NCBI GenBank assembly: GCA_030148505.1
Contig: JASBTI010000015.1
Span: 54,144-118,143 of the forward strand
Source of the DNA: Rhodanobacter sp.
GTDB taxonomy: Bacteria; Pseudomonadota; Gammaproteobacteria; Xanthomonadales; Rhodanobacteraceae
Direction of reading: 5' to 3'
DNA: 64,000 nucleotides
Shown: piece after piece, positions 44,304 to 53,442 of the stretch
How positions within the stretch are numbered: position 1 is the first letter of the stretch
Layout: the number at the start of each line of letters is the position of its first letter
The notes under the pieces: generated by a model
Databases searched by the model: none
Told to the model about the DNA's origin: nothing
The model's input: only the letters and a program-made list of their open reading frames with translations
Program-made: the position numbers and the translations under genes

Positions 44304-44963
44304 TCAGAACTCGAAACGCCGACGCGGTTCGGCATGAGTCAGATAGGGCAGGTCGGTTTCGAACAGGGTTTCCAGGTGCTGGCGACCGTTACCCTCGTGG
44401 GTAATCAGGGTCACCTGCTGCGCTGGCGAATCGCCCTGCACGATCAGTGCGCGACCTCCAGGTTTCAGCCAGGTCAGCCAGCGAGCTGGTGTTTCCGCGA
44501 CTGCACCGGTGCCTACTATGGCGTCGAAAAGCTTGCCGGGCTGCCATTCGCAAACCGCTTCGCCGGTACTGAAGGCAACGTTCTCGATACCGGCCGTTTG
44601 CAATCGCCGCGTGGCTTCGGCGGTGAAGTCAGCATGGATGTCGACCGTGCAGACCTGTCCGGCCAGTTGGGCCAGACAAGCGGTGAAGTAACCCGAGCCG
44701 GTGCCGATTTCCAGCACGTCATCAGTGGACTGCAATTGCAGGGCCTGCAGCACCCGACCCTCGACCACCGGCTTCATCATCACTTCACCGTGACCGATCG
44801 GCAGGCACAGGTCGGCAAAGGCCAGTTGGCGATGGGCGGTAGCGACAAAATCCTCACGACGAATGCGGCCAATCACCTCAAGCACGCGGCTGTCCAGTAC
44901 TTCCCATGGGCGCACCTGGTTTTCCACCATATTCGTCCGCGCCTGTTCGAAGTTCATCGCCAT
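44304..44963 (-). CDS. pcm: Protein-L-isoaspartate O-methyltransferase
   Basis: This 219-residue SAM-dependent enzyme starts repair of isoaspartyl residues in aged proteins. The N-terminus NMVENQVRPWEV and the PCMT-specific MMKPVVEGRVLQAL are present. Motif I is DDVLEIGTGSGYFTACLA, with FDAIVGTGAVAETPARWL and LKPGGRALIVQG. It precedes tolC on the same strand and is divergent from the TetR regulator across 240 bases. Confidence 0.92.
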   Translation of the reverse strand: MAMNFEQARTNMVENQVRPWEVLDSRVLEVIGRIRREDFVATAHRQLAFADLCLPIGHGEVMMKPVVEGRVLQALQLQSTDDVLEIGTGSGYFTACLAQLAGQVCTVDIHADFTAEATRRLQTAGIENVAFSTGEAVCEWQPGKLFDAIVGTGAVAETPARWLTWLKPGGRALIVQGDSPAQQVTLITHEGNGRQHLETLFETDLPYLTHAEPRRRFEF

Positions 44964-45141
44964 CTTGCTCGTGTCCTGTACGGATAAAGATCAAAAAAGG
45001 ATAAGTGCTCAACCCCGTCCCCACAATGACAAGCCTGCCGCTTGCGGCGTAGGTGACGAAGTGCCGGAAGTCATCGAGGATGAGGCCGGGCCCGTCAGGC
45101 CAAGGCAAACCGCATCGGTGGCGACCGCAGAAAGGGTGTTC

Positions 45142-45170
45142 TGGAAAATAATTGTACCGCCGCGTATAAT
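45142..45170 (+). promoter_or_regulatory. Promoter and candidate self-operator of the TetR gene
   Basis: A -35 TGGAAA (45142-45147) and a perfect -10 TATAAT (45165-45170) are separated by 17 bases. The imperfect palindrome ATTGTAC-CGCCGC-GTATAAT (45151-45170) covers the spacer and -10, as expected for a repressor that controls its own gene. Confidence 0.65.
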
Positions 45171-45203
45171 AAAGGCATAGTTTTCATTTGTGAAGGTGCG
45201 GGC

Positions 45204-45857
45204 ATGAGTGGTAGCGCGCAAAACATCAAACCTCAGGGTCCTGGCCGCCCCAAGGACATGGAGAAGCGGGCGGCGATTCTGCTTGCGGCCAAGGCGTTGT
45301 TCATTCGCAATGCTTTTGCGGGCACCAGTATGGACGCAATCGCCGCCGATGCGGGGGTGTCGAAACTGACGGTCTACAGCCATTTTGGCGACAAGGACAA
45401 CCTGTTTCGTGAAGTGATCCGTTCGCGTATCCAGGACCTGTTGCCCGAGGCCATCTATGAATACGATCCCCAGGCCGATGTCGGCGATACCTTGCTGGCG
45501 ATCGCCCAGGCCCACATGCGGATGGACTGTGAAGCGGAGAACGTCGGTACCTTTCGAGCGATCCTCAGTGATTGCCGGCAGGGCAATCCCCGCTATGGCA
45601 AGTTGTTGTGGGAAGAGGGGCCGGCGCGCACCCACAGCTTGATGGAGCGGTTGCTGCGGCAGGCGGTCGACGACGGAGCGCTGGAAATTCCCTCGGTGAA
45701 GGCGGCCAGCGTGCAGTTCTTCTCGTTGATCAAGGGCGACTTGCTGTTGCGCCGATTGTTTGCCTGTGATGAGTGTCCGAAAACCGCGGCGATCGAGATC
45801 GAAGAGATGGCACGTGTCGGGGTGGAGACCTTCCTGCGGGCTTATCGTCCCCGCTGA
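45204..45857 (+). CDS. TetR/AcrR-family transcriptional regulator
   Basis: The protein has 217 residues. The N-terminal TetR helix-turn-helix lies at about 35-65 (TSMDAIAADAGVSKLTVYSHFGDKDNLF). The C-terminal all-helical ligand/dimer domain resembles the AcrR/AefR-type C-terminal family. Its position next to pcm-tolC suggests control of efflux, but the only clear palindrome is in its own promoter. Confidence 0.92.
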   Translation: MSGSAQNIKPQGPGRPKDMEKRAAILLAAKALFIRNAFAGTSMDAIAADAGVSKLTVYSHFGDKDNLFREVIRSRIQDLLPEAIYEYDPQADVGDTLLAIAQAHMRMDCEAENVGTFRAILSDCRQGNPRYGKLLWEEGPARTHSLMERLLRQAVDDGALEIPSVKAASVQFFSLIKGDLLLRRLFACDECPKTAAIEIEEMARVGVETFLRAYRPR

Positions 45858-45994
45858 AGGGCTGGCGATTTCGGGTCAGTTCGGTGCTGTCACCTTCACT
45901 CGACGTTTCCAATGGCGTTCTTATGCTCAGGTACGTTGCCGAGGCCTCGGGAGACCCGCCTCTGCATCTCTTTCCATATCAAGGGAGACCGTGC

Positions 45995-46591
45995 ATGGCC
46001 AGCCGCAAGCCGTTCGCAAGCGACATCGAGAACATCCGCAAGCGCGCCCGAGAAGACATTGAAAATGGCGCGATCACCTCCGGCTACAATGCCGATCGGC
46101 TTACCGTGATCAAGCTGCTCAATCACGCGCTTGCCACCGAGCTGGTTTGCGTGTTGCGTTACAAATATCACTACTACATGGCAACCGGGATCCACGCGCA
46201 GAGTGTCAAGGCGGAGTTCCTGCAGCATGCCGCCGAAGAACAGGCTCACGCCGACCAGATCGCCGAGCGCATTACCCAGCTGGACGGGAAGCCTGACCTG
46301 TCACCGGAAGGTCTGCTGAGCCGCAGCCACGCCGACTATGTCGAGGGCTCCGACCTGGTCGACATGATCAAGGAGGATTTGGTGGCTGAGCGGATTGCCA
46401 TTGACAGCTATCGGGAGATCATCCAGTACGTCGGCAACGACGATCCAACTACCCGGCGCATGCTGGAAGGCATCCTGGCCATGGAGGAAGAGCACGCCGA
46501 GGACATGAATACCTTGTTGGAGGAACTGGGCAAGAAGGGCGAGCCGGCAAGAAAATCCGCCGGGACGTCAGACGCCCGCGAAGTGCGCTGA
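45995..46591 (+). CDS. Ferritin-like (bacterioferritin/DPS-type) protein
   Basis: This 198-residue four-helix ferritin-like protein has diiron ligands in order: Glu in ALATELVCVLRYKYHYY, Glu and His in AAEEQAHADQI, Glu in LVAERIAIDSYREII, and Glu/His in MEEEHAEDMNTLLEEL. It probably oxidises and stores iron or protects against peroxide. It is longer than bacterioferritin and lacks a clear haem Met. ATG 45995 follows AAGGGAGA; the longer open frame is discarded. It ends before a short GC hairpin (46594-46615). Confidence 0.88.
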   Translation: MASRKPFASDIENIRKRAREDIENGAITSGYNADRLTVIKLLNHALATELVCVLRYKYHYYMATGIHAQSVKAEFLQHAAEEQAHADQIAERITQLDGKPDLSPEGLLSRSHADYVEGSDLVDMIKEDLVAERIAIDSYREIIQYVGNDDPTTRRMLEGILAMEEEHAEDMNTLLEELGKKGEPARKSAGTSDAREVR

Positions 46592-46646
46592 AAGGCGGGG
46601 GCCTAAGCCCTCGCCGACATGTGTGCTCGCGCGGTGAATCAAGTGA

Positions 46647-47183
46647 TCAGTGGGCATCCTGCTGGTAGCGTTCGACTCCTGCCAGAAGCTCGGCTCGGGC
46701 TTCGTCGGCACCGACCCAACCATCGATCTTTACCCATTTGCCTTTCTCGAGATCCTTGTAGTGCTCGAAGAAGTGGCCGATACGCTCCAGCCAGTGCGGC
46801 GAAACGCTCTGGATGTCCTCGATGTGCGCATAGCCGGGAAATATTTTGTGGGTCGGGATCACGATCAGCTTTTCGTCGCTGCCTGCCTCATCGGACATCT
46901 TCAGCATGCCCACCGGAAGGCAGCGAATTACGGCGCCGGGAATCAATGGCAGCGGCAGGATGACCAGCGCATCCAGGGGATCGCCATCGCCACCCAGGGT
47001 GCCCGGTACGTACCCGTAGTTGCACGGATATCGCATTGGCGTGGACAAGATGCGATCGACGAAGATCGCCCCACTCTCCTTTTCCACTTCATACTTGACT
47101 GGCTCGGCATCCTTGGGGATTTCGATGATGACGTTGATTTCATCCGGAACGTTGCGTCCGGCGGAAACGAGATGCAGACCCAT
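46647..47183 (-). CDS. ppa: Inorganic pyrophosphatase
   Basis: This 178-residue family I soluble pyrophosphatase hydrolyses PPi to drive biosynthesis. Signatures are INVIIEIPKDAEPVKYEVEK, RYPCNYGYVPGTLGGDGDPLDALVIL (the catalytic D-x-D-P-x-D) and IEDIQSVSPHWLERIGHFFEHYKDLE. Length matches E. coli Ppa (176). Convergent with the ferritin-like gene. Confidence 0.97.
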   Translation of the reverse strand: MGLHLVSAGRNVPDEINVIIEIPKDAEPVKYEVEKESGAIFVDRILSTPMRYPCNYGYVPGTLGGDGDPLDALVILPLPLIPGAVIRCLPVGMLKMSDEAGSDEKLIVIPTHKIFPGYAHIEDIQSVSPHWLERIGHFFEHYKDLEKGKWVKIDGWVGADEARAELLAGVERYQQDAH

Positions 47184-47282
47184 GTAGTGTCCTTGAGCGG
47201 ATAGGAAAAGTTGACCCGCAAGGATACGCCAAACGTTGCTGCCACGCAGCGGCCGGCGGTCAGCCCACAGTCATTATCGTCG

Positions 47283-48134
47283 CTATGCGCTTTTGTAGGG
47301 GCGCTCGCGCAGCCACTTGGTGGCGATCCATTTTTCGCCGGCGCGCACCGGCAACCCTGCGTGCAATGAACGTTGGTCGCCGCCTTCGTAGGCGAAATAG
47401 ACGGCCGAACCCTGCCGCGCCGTCACGGTCAGGCCGACCTCCGGAAAAGCGGTGCCACCGCCCTGTTCAGGGGTGTTGAGGTACATCACCACACTGGCGA
47501 TACGCTGACCGCCGATCGCAGTGATTGCCTCGAAGCCGGGTTGGCTGGGGTCAAACCAGTCAAAGTGTGGTTCGTATTCCTGGCCGGGCAGGTAGTGCAG
47601 GATCTGCAGACCTTCGCCATGGCTCACCGGAATCTCCAGCAAGCTGGCAAGACGTTGCTCAATGCGTCCGACGAGCGGAAATTCGTTCAGGGCGAAAAAG
47701 GTACCTTCGCTGGTGCGCCGTTGATCCACCTGATGCTTGCCCTGGCTGTCGACGGTGAGGGCACGCTGCATGCGTGGCCGAGCCAGCTCGATCAGCTCGG
47801 TGCACTCCTGGCTGGCCAGAATGCCATCGAGCACGCGAATCGTCGGGGCGTCCACACTCAGGGTGATATCCAGGCGACGCCCATCGACCGTGGCCTGAGG
47901 CGCTTCAGGATGCTTCGTGCGCAGCCCTTGTGGGACCGTGGTACTGATCGTGGCGGCGGCATTGATCGCCGATAGCGGCAGCCTCAGCACCTCGGCTATC
48001 AGGGTGCGACTTTGCCTTGGGTCGTAGCCACTGGCCTTCATCAGGCGCAGGACTTCGGGTATGCCGTGTCCAGCACGGGTCGTGGCGCGAATCCACTCGC
48101 AGAGTTCAGGGCGGATCGAAGTATGTCGGTTCAT
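47283..48134 (-). CDS. 2OG-Fe(II) oxygenase, prolyl 4-hydroxylase-like
   Basis: The protein has 283 residues. The C-terminal prolyl-4-hydroxylase alpha-subunit-type double-stranded beta-helix (about 90-275) has the Fe ligands HxD in YEPHFDWFDP and the distal His in RSLHAGLPV. The 2-oxoglutarate-binding Lys is in GEKWIATKWLRERP. The N-terminal 85 residues form a small helical region not typical of the family core. Bacterial members hydroxylate proline in proteins such as EF-Tu; the substrate here is unknown. Confidence 0.9.
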   Translation of the reverse strand: MNRHTSIRPELCEWIRATTRAGHGIPEVLRLMKASGYDPRQSRTLIAEVLRLPLSAINAAATISTTVPQGLRTKHPEAPQATVDGRRLDITLSVDAPTIRVLDGILASQECTELIELARPRMQRALTVDSQGKHQVDQRRTSEGTFFALNEFPLVGRIEQRLASLLEIPVSHGEGLQILHYLPGQEYEPHFDWFDPSQPGFEAITAIGGQRIASVVMYLNTPEQGGGTAFPEVGLTVTARQGSAVYFAYEGGDQRSLHAGLPVRAGEKWIATKWLRERPYKSA

Positions 48135-48196
48135 GCAAGTGCGATCGTGGCTGGCGACTCTGTGGAGAGCTTACTTCAGCGGCTAGTGTGAGCAAG

Positions 48197-50374
48197 TCAG
48201 GGCGGTGGGGGCGGATGGGTTGTTTTGAGTTGGTCCCATAGGAACTCATAGGTCAGAGCGTGCCTCAGCGCCGTCTGCTTGTTGTCGGCAGCCGCGCCGT
48301 GGCCACCCTCCAGATCCTCGTAGAACCATACGTTGCGGTAGCCCATGGCCTGCATTTTCGCGGCCATCTTGCGAGCCTGCACCGGGCCGACGCGGTCATC
48401 GCTGGTGGTGGTGTGGAACAGTATCGGTGGATAGGGCATACCCGCTTTCACGTTCTGATACGGAGAGAAGGTCTTGATGAAGCTCCAGTCGGCGGTGTCT
48501 GGATTGCCGTATTCGGCCATCCACGAGGCACCGGCGGAAAGGTGGATGTAGCGTTTCATGTCAAGCAACGGCACCTCACAGGAAATGGCGCCGAACAAGT
48601 GGGGATAGTGGGTCAGCATGTTGCCCATCAGCAACCCGCCATTGCTGCCACCCTCGGCACCGAGATGCCTGGGCGAGGTCACCCCACGCCGAATCAGATC
48701 CTCGGCAACCGCAGCGAAGTCCTCATAGGCGCGTGGCCGATGGGCCTTCAGCGCGGCCTGGTGCCAGCGGGGGCCGTATTCGCCGCCACCGCGGATGTTG
48801 GCGACCACGTAGACGCCGCCACGCTGCAGCCAAGCGCGGCCGATACTGCCGCTGTAGTGGGGCAGCAGGGAAACTTCGAAACCGCCATAGCCGTACAACA
48901 GGGTGGGATGGCTGCCATCGTACTTCATCTCTTTCGGTGCGATCTCGAAATAAGGCACGCGGGTGCCGTCCTTCGAGCTGACGAAATGCTGGCTGACTGC
49001 GAACGCCGAGGCATCGAATAGCGTCGGTTCCTGCTTGATGGTTTCCGCCGCGACGCTGCCCAGTACACCACGCACCAGCGAGGACGGGGTGAGAAAGCCG
49101 GTGATGCCGAGCCAGTATTCGTCGCTGTGCTCGGGGTCGGTATCGACTACGCTGATGGTGCTCATCGCCGGTGCCCCCGGCAGCTGCTGGCGCCTCCAGC
49201 TGCCATCCTTGCCGGGTGGCGTCACCACCTCCAGGCGGCTTTTGACATCGTCGAGGATGTTCAGGATCAGGTGATGTCGGGTCCACACATAGCTCGACAG
49301 CGCGGTATGTTGGTCCGGGGCAAACAGCACGATGAAGTGCCGCCCGCCCGCCATGAAATCGTCGAACCGGGTGACCAGCAGTGCGCCGGAAGGAAAGGTC
49401 TTTCCGTCCACCGTCCATGTCGACCGCGTTTGCACCAGCAGCCATTCGCGGTGGGCCTCGGCAGTAGCATCGGCGGGCACCTCAACCTTGACCAGGTCGC
49501 CACCCTTGCGCTGATAAAGTTCGCTGTGGAAAAAATCCTTGATCACCGACACGAAGTCGCGTGCGTAGCCCGGGGTGGGATCGTGCGATGCCGCGACGGC
49601 CAGATCGGTGGGCTTGCCGGCGAAGACGGTGCTGGCGTCCGCCAGTGGGGAGCCCCGGGTCCACTCCTTGACGATGCGAGGGTAGCTTGATGCGGTCATC
49701 GAGCCGGGGCCGAAATCGGTGCCGACATAGATGTGATCCTGGTCGATCCAGTCCACTTCGCTTTTGGCCACGGGCAGTTCGAATCCGTGCTCGACGAAGG
49801 TTTTGCCGGGGATGTCGAACTCGCGCACCGCCACCGCGTCGCCGCCATCCGGCGACAGCGATATCAGGCAGCGCTGATAGTCGGGTTGCAAACACTGTGC
49901 GCCCTTGAATACCCAGCGTCGACCCTCGGCCTGGTTCAGCGCGTCGACGTCGAGCACGGTTTCCCAGCGGGGCTGGCTGTTGCGGAATTCCTCGAGCGTA
50001 GTACGCCGCCAGATGCCACGCGGATGGGACTTGTCGCGCCAGAAGTTGTAGAGCCAGTTGCCCATCCGCTGAACGTCCGGGATCCGCGTGTCGGAGTCCA
50101 TCACCTGCAGGATCTGGTCACGGGTATGCCGAAAGCCGGCACTTTCCATGAAACGTGTCGCGGTGACTGCGTTTTCGCGCTTCACCCAGGCCATCGCGCG
50201 CGCGCCTTGAATGCTTTCCAGCCAACGATAGGGGTCGTCGTCCGCCTTGACTGAGGTCGGCGAGGACGCTGCGGTCTTGCTCGCCTTTGCGTGGGCATCA
50301 TTCATGTCACACAGTGTGACGCCAAGCGCCAGCATCAGCCAGACTGATTTCACGAACAGCCCTTGGCTCGACAT
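48197..50374 (-). CDS. Secreted prolyl oligopeptidase (peptidase S9A)
   Basis: The protein has 725 residues with an N-terminal signal (GLFVKSVWLMLALGVTLC, cleavage near AHA). A seven-bladed propeller domain follows, with PYRWLESIQGARAMAWVKREN at its start. The alpha/beta-hydrolase catalytic domain has nucleophile Ser in GGSNGGLLMGNML, Asp in TSDDRVGPVQARKMA and His in LEGGHGAAADN. It cleaves short proline-containing peptides, probably in the periplasm. ATG 50374 (MSSQGLF) is the best start; the frame is open 21 codons further. Confidence 0.93.
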   Translation of the reverse strand: MSSQGLFVKSVWLMLALGVTLCDMNDAHAKASKTAASSPTSVKADDDPYRWLESIQGARAMAWVKRENAVTATRFMESAGFRHTRDQILQVMDSDTRIPDVQRMGNWLYNFWRDKSHPRGIWRRTTLEEFRNSQPRWETVLDVDALNQAEGRRWVFKGAQCLQPDYQRCLISLSPDGGDAVAVREFDIPGKTFVEHGFELPVAKSEVDWIDQDHIYVGTDFGPGSMTASSYPRIVKEWTRGSPLADASTVFAGKPTDLAVAASHDPTPGYARDFVSVIKDFFHSELYQRKGGDLVKVEVPADATAEAHREWLLVQTRSTWTVDGKTFPSGALLVTRFDDFMAGGRHFIVLFAPDQHTALSSYVWTRHHLILNILDDVKSRLEVVTPPGKDGSWRRQQLPGAPAMSTISVVDTDPEHSDEYWLGITGFLTPSSLVRGVLGSVAAETIKQEPTLFDASAFAVSQHFVSSKDGTRVPYFEIAPKEMKYDGSHPTLLYGYGGFEVSLLPHYSGSIGRAWLQRGGVYVVANIRGGGEYGPRWHQAALKAHRPRAYEDFAAVAEDLIRRGVTSPRHLGAEGGSNGGLLMGNMLTHYPHLFGAISCEVPLLDMKRYIHLSAGASWMAEYGNPDTADWSFIKTFSPYQNVKAGMPYPPILFHTTTSDDRVGPVQARKMAAKMQAMGYRNVWFYEDLEGGHGAAADNKQTALRHALTYEFLWDQLKTTHPPPPP

Positions 50375-50470
50375 GGATAAATCACGCCATAGGTCGGTGA
50401 CGCAAGCCAGGTTTGAATGGATCGGCCGGCCCCACATCAGGGCGGCTGGAAACCTTCCCGCTTGTCCATG

Positions 50471-50513
50471 GGCTCGCTACGCCCTCCCGCCAAGACGGGG
50501 AGCACAGCGAGCC
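50471..50513. other. Long hairpin downstream of hppA
   Basis: GGCTCGCT (50471-50478) pairs with AGCGAGCC (50506-50513). Inside, CTCCCG and CGGGGAG can also pair. It lies in the 175-base gap after the hppA stop. No T-run follows on either strand, so it may be an mRNA-stabilising or REP-like structure rather than a terminator. Confidence 0.45.
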
Positions 50514-50549
50514 GCGTGGTTTATGCCCGGGGCCGGCCGACGGTGGCAA

Positions 50550-52619
50550 TCAGAGCAACGGAATCAGCAGCAGTGCCACAATGTTGATGATCTTGATAAG
50601 CGGATTCACTGCGGGTCCGGCGGTGTCCTTGTACGGATCGCCGACAGTGTCACCTGTCACCGCCGCTTTGTGCGCCTCGGAACCCTTGCCGCCATGATGG
50701 CCGTCCTCGATGTATTTCTTAGCGTTGTCCCATGCGCCGCCGCCGGTGGTCATCGAAATCGCCACGAACAGACCGGTGACGATGGTGCCGATCAGCACGC
50801 CACCGAGCACCTGCGCGCCGGCCTCGGCACCGCCCAGCCACTTGAAGCCGAACACCACCAGCACCGGTACCAGCACCGGCAGCAGGGACGGCACGATCAT
50901 TTCGCGGATCGCCGATCGGGTGAGCATGTCGACGGCGCGCGAATACTCCGGCTTGGCGGTGCCCTGCATGATGCCTGGTATGTCGCGAAACTGACGACGC
51001 ACCTCCTCAACTACCGCGCCGGCGGCGCGTCCTACCGCCTCCATCGCCATGGCGCCGAACAGGTAGGGAATCAGGCCGCCGATCAGCAGGCCGATGATGA
51101 CGTAGTGATTGGACAGGTCGAACGAAATGGTCTGGCCGTGGAAGACCAGCTTGAGATTGTGCGTGTAGTCGGCGAACAGCACCAACGCAGCCAGTGCGGC
51201 CGAACCGATCGCGTAGCCCTTGGTTACCGCCTTGGTGGTATTGCCGACGGCGTCGAGCGGATCGGTAACTCCACGCACCTCCGGCGGCAGGTCGGCCATT
51301 TCGGCGATGCCGCCGGCGTTGTCGGTGATCGGGCCGTAGGCGTCCAGCGCGACGATCATGCCGGCCATCGAGAGCATCGCGGTGGCGGCGATCGCGATAC
51401 CGTAAAGCCCGCCCAGGGCAAACGCGCTCCAGATCGCGGCGCAGACCGCCAGCACCGGCCATGCCGTGGCCTTCATCGAAATACCCAGGCCGGCGATGAT
51501 GTTGGTGCCGTGGCCAGTGGTCGACGCGGCGGCGATATGTTGCACCGGCTTGAATTCGGTGCCGGTGTAGTACTCGGTGACCCATACGATCACGCCGGTC
51601 AGCAGCAGCCCGATCAGCGAACAGAAGAAGATCTGATGCGAACTGATCAGCAGGCCGTCGGCCGTGCTCAGGCCCTGCGGGAGCAAGGCGGCCGTCACGA
51701 ACCAGAAGGCGATGGCCGAAAGCGCCGCGGAGACGATGACCCCCTTGTAGAGCGCCCCCATGATCGAGCCGCCCTCCTTCACCTTGACGAACAGCGTGCC
51801 GATGATCGAGGCGATGATCGACACGCCGCCCAGCAGCAGCGGGTACATCAGCGCATTGGCGTTGCCGGCAAACAGCAGGCCGCCCAGCAGCATCGTGGCG
51901 ATCACCGTCACCGCATAGGTTTCGAACAGATCCGCCGCCATGCCGGCGCAATCGCCCACGTTGTCACCGACGTTGTCCGCGATCACGGCGGGGTTGCGCG
52001 GGTCGTCCTCGGGGATGCCGGCTTCCACCTTGCCGACCAGGTCGGCGCCGACGTCCGCGCCCTTGGTGAAAATGCCGCCCCCAAGACGGGCGAAGATCGA
52101 GATCAGCGAGCTGCCGAATGCCAGCCCAACCAGGGCATGCAGGGCACGTTCCCCGCCAATGCCCAGGTGATGCAGTACCAGCCAATAACCCGCCACTCCG
52201 AGCAGCGCCAGGCCGACCACCAGCATCCCGGTGATCGCGCCGCCGCGAAAGGCCACGTCCATGGCCGGGCTCAATCCGCGGCGTGCCGCTTCGGCGGTGC
52301 GCACATTGGCGCGTACCGAGACGTTCATGCCGATATAACCCGCGGCACCCGACAGCAAGGCGCCCATCAGAAAACCGATCGCGGTGGGCCAGGTCAGAAA
52401 GAAGCCGATCAGCAGCAGCAACACCAGACCCACGAGGGCAATCGTGGTGTACTGACGATTGAGGTAAGCACGGGCGCCCTCCTGGATTGCCGCGGCAATC
52501 TCCTGCATCCGTGCATTGCCTGGCGATTGCGCCAGGATCCAGCGCGTCGAAATCGCGCCATACAAAACTGCCACTACCGCACACGCCAGAACGATCCACC
52601 AGCCATACTGCTGCAGCAT
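50550..52619 (-). CDS. hppA: Membrane-bound proton-translocating pyrophosphatase, K+-independent type
   Basis: This 689-residue polytopic enzyme (about 16 helices) couples PPi hydrolysis to ion pumping. The catalytic loop [20 protein letters not shown] and the downstream [18 protein letters not shown] are intact. The position that separates K+-dependent (A) from K+-independent (K) enzymes reads [10 protein letters not shown], so the enzyme is predicted K+-independent and H+-pumping. The ATG at 52619 follows GGGAGGC. pfp (PPi-dependent glycolysis) and ppa are near neighbours. Confidence 0.96.
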   Translation of the reverse strand: MLQQYGWWIVLACAVVAVLYGAISTRWILAQSPGNARMQEIAAAIQEGARAYLNRQYTTIALVGLVLLLLIGFFLTWPTAIGFLMGALLSGAAGYIGMNVSVRANVRTAEAARRGLSPAMDVAFRGGAITGMLVVGLALLGVAGYWLVLHHLGIGGERALHALVGLAFGSSLISIFARLGGGIFTKGADVGADLVGKVEAGIPEDDPRNPAVIADNVGDNVGDCAGMAADLFETYAVTVIATMLLGGLLFAGNANALMYPLLLGGVSIIASIIGTLFVKVKEGGSIMGALYKGVIVSAALSAIAFWFVTAALLPQGLSTADGLLISSHQIFFCSLIGLLLTGVIVWVTEYYTGTEFKPVQHIAAASTTGHGTNIIAGLGISMKATAWPVLAVCAAIWSAFALGGLYGIAIAATAMLSMAGMIVALDAYGPITDNAGGIAEMADLPPEVRGVTDPLDAVGNTTKAVTKGYAIGSAALAALVLFADYTHNLKLVFHGQTISFDLSNHYVIIGLLIGGLIPYLFGAMAMEAVGRAAGAVVEEVRRQFRDIPGIMQGTAKPEYSRAVDMLTRSAIREMIVPSLLPVLVPVLVVFGFKWLGGAEAGAQVLGGVLIGTIVTGLFVAISMTTGGGAWDNAKKYIEDGHHGGKGSEAHKAAVTGDTVGDPYKDTAGPAVNPLIKIINIVALLLIPLL

Positions 52620-52741
52620 CGGAGCCTCCCATGAGTTGTCAGTGGCCGTCCGGAACGGGCGGTCCCGGGGAGTATAGGCAGACGTTGCCATACAGGCTGT
52701 TGTGCGGCGCAACGCAGGGGGGCACCGCCCAATTCACCCGC

Positions 52742-52768
52742 AAAAAGGCCATGCACGGATGCATGGCC
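52742..52768 (-). terminator. Rho-independent terminator after the RcnB-like gene
   Basis: GGCCATGC / GCATGGCC is an 8-bp perfect stem with a 6-base loop. On the minus strand it is followed by TTTTT. It lies 29 bases after the stop at 52798. Confidence 0.88.
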
Positions 52769-52797
52769 TCGGTTGCGTGTCGGGCAGGTCTGCGATA

Positions 52798-53229
52798 TTA
52801 GCGTGTGGCGATATCCAGGATAATGCCGGTGCTGAGCGCTACCAACAGGTAATTATTGTCAGCCCTCACCCAGCGATAGCCGCGCGGCGGCGGACGCAGG
52901 CGGTAGTGGCGGTAGTCACGCACGGTGTAGGCAGGCCCGCGATAATGATGGCCGCGCTCCCAGTGGCGATAGTGGCGGCGCTCATGACGGTATCCGTAAC
53001 GGCGATGATCATAACGGCGGTGATCATCGCCATGCCGACGATAATCCCGATGCCGACGATGCTCGTCGCGGCGACGCTCGTGGTGGTGAGTGTCCTGGTC
53101 GCCGCGGCGGTGTTGTTCGCCATGGCCCTGGTGGGGTCGATCATGATCACGGGGGGATGGGTTGGCCAGGGCGAGGCTGCCGGTGCCTAGCAATGCGACG
53201 GCGATGAGCAGGCGGCTGATGGTTTTCAT
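52798..53229 (-). CDS. RcnB-like periplasmic His/Arg-rich protein
   Basis: The protein has 143 residues with a signal peptide (MKTISRLLIAVALLGTGSLALA, then N). The middle (about 25-100) is extremely rich in His, Arg, Asp and Tyr, suggesting metal binding. The C-terminus carries the RcnB-family core YRHYRLRPPPRGYRWVRADN followed by a hydrophobic strand. RcnB is a periplasmic nickel/cobalt homeostasis factor; no rcnA or metal transporter lies nearby. It has its own terminator, and an upstream palindrome ACTATC-C-GATAGT at 53407-53419 may be an operator. Confidence 0.85.
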   Translation of the reverse strand: MKTISRLLIAVALLGTGSLALANPSPRDHDRPHQGHGEQHRRGDQDTHHHERRRDEHRRHRDYRRHGDDHRRYDHRRYGYRHERRHYRHWERGHHYRGPAYTVRDYRHYRLRPPPRGYRWVRADNNYLLVALSTGIILDIATR

Positions 53230-53406
53230 CACAGGTCTCCTCCGATGGGCGCCGTCGCCGCCGGCAGGGCGCCGGCTTCGACTGCACGTTGAAGCCATCG
53301 TAAAAACCTTCGGCTGAACGGGGCGGAGACATACGCCTCGGCGGTTTCAGCTGCCACTCAGCAAGTCGTGGGCTCGCCGGCAAGGTGGCTATCCCTTCTT
53401 GAGAAA

Positions 53407-53419
53407 ACTATCCGATAGT
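53407..53419. promoter_or_regulatory. Perfect 6-1-6 palindrome upstream of the RcnB-like gene
   Basis: ACTATC-C-GATAGT lies between pfp and the RcnB-like gene, in an AT-rich island. On the minus strand it overlaps a TTGACT that could be a -35, although no matching -10 is evident. Confidence 0.35.
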
Positions 53420-53442
53420 CAATAGGTTAATGGTGCGCCGTT

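Noticed and set aside
46594..46615. GC-rich hairpin after the ferritin-like gene as a terminator
   Set aside because: The stem (GGCGGGGGC/GCCCTCGCC) is good but no T-run follows on either strand.
50247..52634. 795-codon open frame antisense to hppA
   Set aside because: Its product is low-complexity, rich in His, Arg, Gln and Gly. It lies opposite a complete pyrophosphatase and reflects high third-position GC; it has no known domain.
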